Shown here one piece after another: positions 1 to 6,389 of a DNA stretch of 64,000 nucleotides. Both the position numbers and the translations under genes were made by a program. Every line of letters starts with the position of its first letter. The stretch's first letter is position 1. The notes beneath the pieces are model-generated. The model saw only the letters and a list, made by a program, of their open reading frames with translations, was not told where the DNA came from and ran no database searches. The stretch is from JAFCUW01 sp049898325 (GTDB taxonomy: Bacteria > Pseudomonadota > Gammaproteobacteria > Burkholderiales > Burkholderiaceae_D). The stretch is from assembly GCF_049898325.1 (NCBI RefSeq), contig NZ_JAFCXL010000001.1:421234-485233 (forward strand). The letters are read 5' to 3'.

Positions 1-1
1 G

Positions 2-1048
2 GAACTGGTCGCCGCCACCGAGTTCATCCACTTTGCCTGCACCTCCGAAGACATCAACAACACCTCGCACGGCATGATGCTCAAGGCGGCCCGCGACGGC
101 GTCATCGTGCCCGCCCTGCAGGCGGTGATCGACAAACTGCGCGAGATCGCCCACACCAACGCGGCCTTGCCGATGCTCTCGCGCACCCACGGCCAGACCG
201 CCAGCCCCACCACGCTGGGCAAGGAGTTCGCCAACGTCGTCGCCCGCCTCGACCGCGCGCTCACGCGCATCAAGGCCGTCGAGATGCTGGCAAAAATGAA
301 CGGCGCCGTCGGCAATTACAATGCCCACCTGTCGGCCTACCCCGACTTCGACTGGCCGGCGTTTTCGAAAAACGTCATCGAGCAGCGCCTGGGCCTGACC
401 TTCAATCCCTACACCATCCAGATCGAGCCGCACGATTACATGGCCGAGCTGTTCGACGCCATCGCCCGCGCCAACACCATCCTGCTGGACCTGAACCGCG
501 ACATCTGGACCTACGTGTCGCTGGGCTACTTCAAGCAGCGCCTGAAAGCGGGCGAAATCGGCTCGTCCACCATGCCCCATAAAGTCAACCCGATCGACTT
601 CGAGAACTCCGAAGGCAACCTGGGCATGGCCAACGCGGTGCTCAAGCACATGGCGGAAAAATTGCCCGTCTCGCGCATGCAGCGCGACCTGACCGACTCG
701 ACGGTGCTGCGCAATATCGGCGTCGCTTTCGGTTACGCCCTGCTGGCCTACGACAGCTGCCTGCGCGGCCTGAACAAGCTCGAAGTCAATGCCGCCCGCA
801 TCGAACACGATCTCGACGCCAACTGGGAAGTGCTGGCCGAACCCGTGCAGACGGTGATGCGCCGCTACGGCGTGGAAAACCCGTATGAGCAGCTGAAAGA
901 ACTCACGCGTGGCAAGGGCATCTCGAAAGACGCCCTGCGCGAGTTCATCGGCACCCTGGCCGTGCCGCAGCAAGCCAAGGATTTGCTGCTGCAGATGACC
1001 CCGGCGAACTACATCGGCATCGCCGCGCAACTGGCCGCGGCCGTGTAA
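2..1048 (+). CDS. purB: Adenylosuccinate lyase, 3' part (5' end outside window)
   Basis: PurB cleaves SAICAR to AICAR and adenylosuccinate to AMP in purine synthesis, as a cytosolic tetramer. The reading frame is open from base 2, so the gene starts upstream of the window; 348 residues are visible and roughly 100 N-terminal residues are missing compared with the usual ~455. The fumarase/aspartase-superfamily signature GSSTMPHKVNP is present, carrying the mobile-loop catalytic serine. The segment SRTHGQTASPTTLGKE holds a conserved active-site histidine. The frame ends with TAA just before a strong hairpin terminator, so purB is the last gene of its transcript. The assignment is secure from the signature and the length of the match. 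Confidence 0.97.
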   Translation, partial: ELVAATEFIHFACTSEDINNTSHGMMLKAARDGVIVPALQAVIDKLREIAHTNAALPMLSRTHGQTASPTTLGKEFANVVARLDRALTRIKAVEMLAKMNGAVGNYNAHLSAYPDFDWPAFSKNVIEQRLGLTFNPYTIQIEPHDYMAELFDAIARANTILLDLNRDIWTYVSLGYFKQRLKAGEIGSSTMPHKVNPIDFENSEGNLGMANAVLKHMAEKLPVSRMQRDLTDSTVLRNIGVAFGYALLAYDSCLRGLNKLEVNAARIEHDLDANWEVLAEPVQTVMRRYGVENPYEQLKELTRGKGISKDALREFIGTLAVPQQAKDLLLQMTPANYIGIAAQLAAAV

Positions 1049-1069
1049 GCTTGCAGGCAACATCGAACA

Positions 1070-1104
1070 CGGGAGCGCCCACCAGGCCGCTCCCGTTTTT
1101 TTTT
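1070..1104 (+). terminator. Intrinsic terminator after purB
   Basis: An 8-bp GC-rich stem (CGGGAGCG at 1070-1077 with CGCTCCCG at 1088-1095) is followed directly by nine T residues. It lies 21 nt after the purB stop codon. Confidence 0.9.
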
Positions 1105-1217
1105 CGGCGGCGCTGCGGTATGCTTGCCACACGATGAAAATTTAACACTCGAACACGCCCGGCCGTTTTGCGGTACTATTAGTCCTAACACGTACTAAAT
1201 ACCCCGAGGACCCGCCC

Positions 1218-1742
1218 ATGCAACGCTATACCCGTACCGCCATGCTGCTGCACTGGCTGATCGCCGTGCTGATCATCGGCGCATTCACGCTGGGCGTGAT
1301 CATGACCGACATCCCCGGCTTTTCGCCGACCAAGCTCAAATACTATTCGTGGCACAAATGGGCCGGCGTCACCGTGCTGGGTCTGGCCGCGCTGCGCTTG
1401 TTGTGGCGCCTGGCGCATCCGGCCCCGGCCTATCCGGTGAGCATGAAAACCTGGGAAAAGGCGGCGGCCCACCACCTGCACCTGCTGCTGTACATGCTGA
1501 TGTTCGCCGTGCCCGTGTCCGGCTATTTGTATACCCTGGCGGCCGGCGTGCCGGTGGTGTACTTCGGCGTGCTGCCGCTGCCCGTGTTCATGGACGCCGA
1601 CCCGGCCTTGAAACCGGTCCTCAAGGCCGTCCATTACTGGCTGACCATGGGCATGGCCGCACTGGTGGCAGCGCACGTCGGGGCCGCCTTGAAACACGCT
1701 ATCATCAACCGCGATGGCGTCATGCGGCGCATGCTGCCGTAA
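1218..1742 (+). CDS. Cytochrome b561 family protein
   Basis: This is a 174-aa inner-membrane protein with four predicted helices, the usual size for bacterial di-heme cytochrome b561 proteins (CybB type), which move electrons between quinone and a periplasmic acceptor. Histidines that could ligate the two b hemes sit at the helix ends: near residue 12 (LLHWL), in the SWHKWAGV segment, in HHLHLLLYM and near the C-terminus in AAHVGAALKH. The start is supported by GAGGA 7 nt before ATG. Two YceI genes follow on the same strand after a 67-nt gap. Pairing of b561 with YceI, a lipocalin-like quinone-binding protein family, is common, so a shared transcript is likely. The exact electron acceptor cannot be read from the sequence. 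Confidence 0.9.
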   Translation: MQRYTRTAMLLHWLIAVLIIGAFTLGVIMTDIPGFSPTKLKYYSWHKWAGVTVLGLAALRLLWRLAHPAPAYPVSMKTWEKAAAHHLHLLLYMLMFAVPVSGYLYTLAAGVPVVYFGVLPLPVFMDADPALKPVLKAVHYWLTMGMAALVAAHVGAALKHAIINRDGVMRRMLP

Positions 1743-1809
1743 GCGCTGCCGCCGTCACTGCTGCCACCATCACTGTTGACCCGATTTTGTTGCCACCCCA
1801 GGAGACTGC

Positions 1810-2361
1810 ATGAAATTGTCCACGCTCGCCCCGCTGTCGCTGTTGACCGTCGCCCTCATCGCCGCTGCCGCCCCCCTCAAAACCGATACCGCCAAGAGCA
1901 GCGTGTCGGCCACGTTCAAACAAATGAACGTGCCGGTGGAAGCGAAGTTCAAGAAATTTACTGCCAACGTCGACTACGACGCCGCCAAGCCGGAACTGGC
2001 CAAGGCCAGCGTCGAGATCGACACGGCCAGCCTGGACCTGGGCGAAGCGGAAATGAACAAGGAAGTGGCGAAGAAAGAATGGTTCAACGCCGCCCAGTTC
2101 CCCAAGGCCACGTTCGTGTCCTCGTCGATCAAGCCGGCCGGTGCCGGCAAGCTGACCGTGGCCGGCAAGCTCACCATCAAGGGCAAGACCACCGATGTCG
2201 CCTTTCCCTTGACCGTCAAGGCCGACGGGGGCAAACAAGTGTTCGAAGGCGCCGTGCCCATCAAGCGGCTGACCTACAACATCGGCGAAGGTGAATGGAA
2301 AGACACCAGCACCGTCGCCGACGAAGTCATCATCAAATTCCGCGTGACAGCGGCGCAGTAA
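1810..2361 (+). CDS. YceI family periplasmic protein (first copy)
   Basis: This 183-aa protein has an N-terminal signal peptide (hydrophobic to about residue 20, ending in a run of alanines) and then a YceI beta-barrel domain. YceI proteins bind isoprenoid lipids or quinones in the periplasm. Diagnostic features are the early DTAKSSVSATFKQM segment, the KKEWFNAAQFPKATFVS segment, the LTIKGKTTDVAFPLTV strand pair and the late LTYNIGEGEW segment. CAGGAG lies 5 nt before ATG. It sits between cytochrome b561 and a second YceI gene. The two copies differ in most positions, so this is an old duplication or two distinct subfamilies, not a recent copy. Confidence 0.9.
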   Translation: MKLSTLAPLSLLTVALIAAAAPLKTDTAKSSVSATFKQMNVPVEAKFKKFTANVDYDAAKPELAKASVEIDTASLDLGEAEMNKEVAKKEWFNAAQFPKATFVSSSIKPAGAGKLTVAGKLTIKGKTTDVAFPLTVKADGGKQVFEGAVPIKRLTYNIGEGEWKDTSTVADEVIIKFRVTAAQ

Positions 2362-2388
2362 ATCAACCATCCATCAAGGGAAAAAAGC

Positions 2389-2961
2389 ATGAACATGAAA
2401 TTTTTGATCGCCACTCTCGCCGCCAGCATCGCCGGCGCTGCCGTCGCCGCACCGGACACCTACATGATCGAGCCAGGCCACACCTATCCGAGTTTTGAAG
2501 CGGACCACATGGGCATCTCTATCTTGCGCGGCAAGTTCACCAAGACCAGCGGCACCGTCGTGCTCGATCGCGCCGCCAAGACCGGCTCGCTCGATATCAC
2601 CATCGATGCCAGCACCCTCGACTTCGGCAATGAAAAGCTGAACGGCCACGCCAAGGGCCCGGACATGTTCGACGTCGCCAAGTTCCCTACCGCGACCTAC
2701 AAATCGACATCGATCACCTTCAAGGGCGACGCCCCGGCCACCGTCAATGGCGAACTGACCCTGCATGGCGTGACCAAGCCGGTGGTCCTGACCATCAACA
2801 AATTCAAGTGCATCATGCACCCGATGTTGAAGCGTGAAGTGTGCGGCGCCGATGCGTCGGCCACCTTCAACCGCGCCGACTTCGGCATCGATTACGCTGT
2901 CAAGATGGGTTTCAACCCGGAAGTCAAACTGGCCATCGAAGTCGAAGCCGTCAAGCAGTAA
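2389..2961 (+). CDS. YceI family periplasmic protein (second copy)
   Basis: This 190-aa exported protein has a signal peptide ending near AVAAP and a full YceI domain. The family pattern is clear: DTYMIEPGHTYPSFEADHMG at the start of the barrel, a MFDVAKFPTATYKSTSI strand, LTLHGVTKPVVLTI, and the C-terminal segment FNRADFGIDY typical of the family. It also has a CIMHPMLKREVCG loop with two cysteines that could form a disulfide. AAGGG precedes the ATG. The gap from the first YceI gene is only 27 nt, so the two are almost certainly cotranscribed, and a terminator follows within 35 nt. Confidence 0.92.
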   Translation: MNMKFLIATLAASIAGAAVAAPDTYMIEPGHTYPSFEADHMGISILRGKFTKTSGTVVLDRAAKTGSLDITIDASTLDFGNEKLNGHAKGPDMFDVAKFPTATYKSTSITFKGDAPATVNGELTLHGVTKPVVLTINKFKCIMHPMLKREVCGADASATFNRADFGIDYAVKMGFNPEVKLAIEVEAVKQ

Positions 2962-2995
2962 GCAGTGAGCGGCGGCCGCTTGCGCCGCCCCATGC

Positions 2996-3032
2996 AAAAA
3001 GCCCCGCATCCTCTTGGGATGCGGGGCTTTTT
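2996..3032. terminator. Bidirectional intrinsic terminator after the yceI pair
   Basis: A perfect 15-bp inverted repeat (arms 2996-3010 and 3018-3032, 7-nt loop) has an A tract on one flank and a T tract on the other, so it can stop transcripts from either side. Confidence 0.9.
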
Positions 3033-3054
3033 GACTTGTTACAGGCCGAATTTA

Positions 3055-3218
3055 CTTAGTGCCTATCCCAGTAGATTGGAGTCGCTGCTGCCGCGCCTGG
3101 CAAGCGGGGGCGGCGTTGCTCGTCGTTGCATGGCTAGCCATGCGGCCTCCTCGCGCCTAGCCCGCGCTTGCCAGTCATCGCCATCCGCTTCCTCCCCTCT
3201 ACTACGATAGCCACTTAG
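3055..3218. repeat. ~165-bp imperfect palindromic intergenic element
   Basis: The whole stretch between the yceI terminator and the next gene folds back on itself. Its centre is a perfect 16-bp palindrome (GCATGGCTAGCCATGC, 3128-3143). Further out, CTGGCAAGC (from 3097) pairs with GCTTGCCAG (3166-3174), and the outer ends around 3056-3075 pair with 3199-3217 (shared AGTG-CTATC-AGTAGA pattern). Intervening parts pair only partly. The right end includes the stop codon of the minus-strand gene at 3215. It looks like a repeated palindromic element or a decayed short mobile element, but only one copy lies in this window. Confidence 0.7.
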
Positions 3219-4336
3219 CGGGGAGCGCCATTGGCGTCGACGCGGTCCCAGGCGGCGCGGGCCGCCGAGCGGGCATCGTACCAGGCCAGGCGCGAGGCGC
3301 CCTTGCTGCGGTTCCAGTCGTCCGACAGGGTGTTTTCCACGCTGTCGAAGGTCTGACCTACATAACGGCCGCGGCTGTTGTAGCCCAGCTGGTAGGCCGG
3401 CGCGTAGTCATCGTAGCTGTATTGCGACGAATAATACGGGGCGCTCGTGTGCGCCGCGAGCCAATATGCATCTTCTTCCTGCGGGTTGACCACGCTGCCG
3501 GCCGCATGGCCCGCCGCGCCGCCCGCGAAGGCGCCAATGGCAGCGCCAGCGGCCATGCCGATGGGGCCGCCCACGGCGCCAATGGCGGCACCGGTCGCCG
3601 CGCCAGCGCCAGCGCCCACGCCTTTGGCCAGGTGGTGCTCGTCGAGGTCGTCACCGGACTTCGGGTTGACCACTTCGGCGGCGCCCTTGCCCGCCAGGCC
3701 GCCGGCGATGCCGCCGATGGCAGCGCCAGCGAGGGTGCCGACAGGACCGGCCACCGAGCCGATCGCCGCACCGGTGGCGGCGCCGCCAGCGGCGCCGATG
3801 CCGGTGCCGATGATGTGTTCACCGGCGCTGTCGCTCCAGCTGCGCTCGACGTAGGCGGCGTCGTCGTCCGAGCGGGGCGTCACGCCCATCAGGATGCCGC
3901 CGTTCTTGATGCCTTCTTCGTAGTGCACGACGCGCTCTTCGGGGATGCCGGCGCCGATCAGGGCGCCCACCAGGCCGCCTGCGACGCCGCCGGCGCCCGC
4001 GCCAGCCAGTGCAGCGGCGATGGGGCCGGCCACCACCAGGCCGATCCCGGGCAGCACCAGGGTGGTGCCGACGGCGGCGATACCGGCCAGTACGGCGCCG
4101 ATGGTGCCACCGATGCCGGCGCCGATCCCGGCGCCTTCAGCGGCTTTGCTGCCCAGCTCGGTGTCGGTGTCGGCGAAATGGGTTTTGCGGGTGTCGTCCG
4201 ACATCATCAGCGTGACGTCGTCCTTGGAATAGCCACGGTCGGCCAGCGAGTTATAGGCGCGCTCGGCGCTGTCGCGGTCACGGAACAGGCCGGTAACCAT
4301 GCGGGAATCGTTGTTGCTTGTCTCGTAGTTACTCAT
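3215..4336 (-). CDS. Glycine-zipper general stress protein (YflT-type N-terminal domain)
   Basis: This 373-aa protein starts with a ~50-residue domain (VTGLFRDRDSAERAYNSL followed by GYSKDDVTLMMSD) resembling the YflT/GsiB-like general stress domain found in many bacterial stress proteins. The rest is dominated by Gly/Ala zipper segments in three blocks, each with GAxIG-type repeats likely to pack as membrane-inserted helix hairpins. The last two blocks look like internal duplicates, since each ends in a VVNP motif. The C-terminus is polar and aromatic (YDDYAPAYQLGYNSRGRY). I chose the ATG at 4336 because AGAAGGA lies 7 nt upstream; a further upstream start has no such site. The function is inferred from the family only: stress-related, possibly envelope-associated. 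Confidence 0.75.
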   Translation of the reverse strand: MSNYETSNNDSRMVTGLFRDRDSAERAYNSLADRGYSKDDVTLMMSDDTRKTHFADTDTELGSKAAEGAGIGAGIGGTIGAVLAGIAAVGTTLVLPGIGLVVAGPIAAALAGAGAGGVAGGLVGALIGAGIPEERVVHYEEGIKNGGILMGVTPRSDDDAAYVERSWSDSAGEHIIGTGIGAAGGAATGAAIGSVAGPVGTLAGAAIGGIAGGLAGKGAAEVVNPKSGDDLDEHHLAKGVGAGAGAATGAAIGAVGGPIGMAAGAAIGAFAGGAAGHAAGSVVNPQEEDAYWLAAHTSAPYYSSQYSYDDYAPAYQLGYNSRGRYVGQTFDSVENTLSDDWNRSKGASRLAWYDARSAARAAWDRVDANGAPR

Positions 4337-4637
4337 GTCGTTTCCTTCTGGGTTGATTTTTGGTAAAGGTCCCGCGCTAACAAACGCGAAGTTTGTTGCC
4401 AGTGGGCCAACATTACCGCTTGAACGCACTTTTCTCTGTTAGATCACGCACCGAGCCGGGCAGATTGTTCCGTCAATCATGGCCAGACCACGCCGCGTTG
4501 AACGCAAGCGCGCCGGCGCGGTCAAAAAAGGTGGACGGAAGGTTCGTTGCCGCACCGACCCGGGGTGTCGGCATGAATAGACTTTTTCACAAGGCCGGCA
4601 CAAAGGGTCTCGGGCACACAACTTTAGGAGAAACACC
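4337..4637. other. Divergent intergenic region, no gene recognised
   Basis: These ~300 nt separate the divergent glycine-zipper and GlsB-type genes and must hold both promoters. Short open frames here have no ribosome site or coding character. A small hairpin (ACAAAC-N4/5-GTTTGT, about 4379-4396) lies near the left gene. I could not pick a convincing promoter on either strand. Confidence 0.5.
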
Positions 4638-4907
4638 ATGTTATTCATCATCTGGATCGTTGTAGGCGGTATCTTGGGTTGGCTGGCGAGCCTCGTCATG
4701 AAAACCGATGCCGAACAAGGCATGATCCTCAACGTCGTCGTCGGCATCATCGGCGCCTTCCTGGGCGGCTGGCTGCTCTCGCCCCTGTTCGGCACGGGCA
4801 CCATCAATTCCAACGACTTCAGCGTCACCTCGCTGCTGGTATCGTTCCTGGGCGCCGTCATCCTGTTGGCCATCGTCAACTTGTTCCGTCGCGGCCGTAC
4901 CCGCTAA
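4638..4907 (+). CDS. GlsB/YeaQ/YmgE family stress-response membrane protein
   Basis: This 89-aa protein has three predicted helices and the family pattern: IIWIVVGGILGWLAS at the start, then GMILNVVVGIIGAFLGGWL, and a final SLLVSFLGAVILLAIVNL helix followed by the basic tail FRRGRTR. Members were once called transglycosylase-associated proteins; they are small inner-membrane proteins often induced by stress, with no established reaction. AGGAG lies 7 nt upstream of ATG. It is divergent from the glycine-zipper stress protein, so the two may share stress control. A terminator follows. Confidence 0.9.
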   Translation: MLFIIWIVVGGILGWLASLVMKTDAEQGMILNVVVGIIGAFLGGWLLSPLFGTGTINSNDFSVTSLLVSFLGAVILLAIVNLFRRGRTR

Positions 4908-4924
4908 ACAGCGTCGCTCTATTG

Positions 4925-4952
4925 AACCAACGCCACGGCGTTGGTTTTTTTT
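4925..4952 (+). terminator. Intrinsic terminator after the GlsB-type gene
   Basis: A 9-bp stem (AACCAACGC at 4925-4933 with GCGTTGGTT at 4938-4946) runs into a T tract ending at 4952. The cardiolipin synthase start codon is only 16 nt further on, so that gene must be read from a promoter inside or upstream of this hairpin, or by read-through. Confidence 0.85.
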
Positions 4953-4968
4953 CACCTTGAGAATTTCC

Positions 4969-6246
4969 ATGAGAACCAAACCTGTGGTCACTGTTTTAAT
5001 TACCAGCGCGCTTACCCTGTTCGCGGGTTTCTTGTTTCTCAATCTCGCTCCCGGCGAGAAAAAAGTCGAACAGCAACTGGTGCGCAAATACGATGTCGCC
5101 GATCCCCAGTTCCGCCGTTCCATGGACGTCCTGCTGGGACCGGCCATGTTGGATGGCAACAAGGTCGAGGTCTTGCTGAACGGCGACCAGATCTTCCCGT
5201 CGATGCTGGGCGCCATCCGCAGCGCGCAAAAAACCATCACCTTCGAGACCTATATCTATTGGTCGGAAACGATCGGCAAGGAATTTGCCGATGCCCTGAT
5301 CGAGCGCGCCCGGGCCGGTGTCAAGGTCCACGTGATGCTCGACTTTATCGGCTCCATCAAGATGGACGACGACGCCATGATTGCGATGCGCGCGGCCGGC
5401 ATCGAACTTGAGCGCTATCACAAGCCCGTCTGGTGGAAGCTCACGCGCCTGAACAACCGCACCCACCGCAAGCTGCTGGTGGTCGATGGCAAGGTGGGCT
5501 TCACGGGTGGCGTCGGCATCGCCGACAAATGGCGCGGCCAGGGCCAGGACGAAGACCACTGGCGCGACAGCCATTTCCGCGTCGAGGGCCCGGTGGTGGC
5601 GCAGATCCAGGCGGTGTTCACCGACAACTGGATCAAGTCGACGGGCGCCGTGCTCGACGGCGTCAACTATTTCCCGCCCCTGCCCGCCGCCGGCACCGAG
5701 CCGGCGCAAATGTTCAGCAGTTCGCCCACGGGCGGCAGCGAAAGCATGCACCTGATGTACCTGATGGCGATCACTGCCGCCCGCCACACGATCCGCCTGT
5801 CGAACGCCTATTTTGTGCCCGATGCACTGACCGTCAGGGCGCTGGTGGCGGCCCAGCAGCGCGGTGTGAAAGTGCAGATCATCACGCCTGGAAAGATCAT
5901 CGATTCCGGCGTGGTGCGCGCCGCCTCGCGCGAACAATGGGGCCCCCTGCTGGCGGCCGGCGTGCAGATCGCCGAATACCAACCGACCATGTTCCACGTC
6001 AAGGCACTGGTGGTCGACGACCTGCTCGTGTCGGTGGGCTCGACCAATTTCGACAACCGTTCATTCAGCCTCAACGATGAAGCCAATCTGAACGTGCTCG
6101 ACGCCAAATTTGCCCAGCAGCAGTCGCAGGTCTTCGACGCCGACTGGGCGCGCGCCAAGGTCGTCACCTACGCCGCCTGGGACAAGCGGCCCCTGTCGGC
6201 CAAGCTGATGGGCAAGCTGGCCAGCCTGGTGGGATCGCAATTGTGA
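4969..6246 (+). CDS. cls: Cardiolipin synthase / phospholipase D-family protein
   Basis: This 425-aa protein carries two HKD phosphatidyltransferase motifs: HRKLLVVDGKVGFTGG (about residues 166-181) and FHVKALVVDDLLVSVGSTNFD (about residue 340), each with the His-Lys-Asp set needed for catalysis. A single N-terminal helix (about residues 7-25) anchors it in the inner membrane. It probably condenses phosphatidyl groups into cardiolipin; the size and single anchor are closer to ClsB/ClsC-like enzymes than to two-helix ClsA. The ATG at 4969 is preferred over an in-frame TTG four codons upstream. No strong ribosome site is visible. A 14-bp perfect palindrome follows the stop codon (6249-6262). 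Confidence 0.88.
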   Translation: MRTKPVVTVLITSALTLFAGFLFLNLAPGEKKVEQQLVRKYDVADPQFRRSMDVLLGPAMLDGNKVEVLLNGDQIFPSMLGAIRSAQKTITFETYIYWSETIGKEFADALIERARAGVKVHVMLDFIGSIKMDDDAMIAMRAAGIELERYHKPVWWKLTRLNNRTHRKLLVVDGKVGFTGGVGIADKWRGQGQDEDHWRDSHFRVEGPVVAQIQAVFTDNWIKSTGAVLDGVNYFPPLPAAGTEPAQMFSSSPTGGSESMHLMYLMAITAARHTIRLSNAYFVPDALTVRALVAAQQRGVKVQIITPGKIIDSGVVRAASREQWGPLLAAGVQIAEYQPTMFHVKALVVDDLLVSVGSTNFDNRSFSLNDEANLNVLDAKFAQQQSQVFDADWARAKVVTYAAWDKRPLSAKLMGKLASLVGSQL

Positions 6247-6248
6247 GG

Positions 6249-6262
6249 ACATATGCATATGT
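6249..6262. repeat. 14-bp perfect palindrome after cls
   Basis: ACATATGCATATGT begins 2 nt after the cls stop codon. There is no T tract, so it is not a terminator. It could be an operator for the downstream peptidase gene (start 6390) or chance. Confidence 0.3.
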
Positions 6263-6389
6263 TCAAGGAAACAATTTCGATTGACTAAAATGAAGCGGCT
6301 GCGGATACTCTGAGATGCTTCACCGGTGCGCTCGCCGGCCACCCCGGCCGGGCGCCATGTTCCGATTGACCCCTCTGAGACAAAAGCGA

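Noticed and set aside
3033..3214. Small plus-strand open frame over the palindromic element
   Set aside because: No ribosome site, and the sequence is explained by its self-complementarity.
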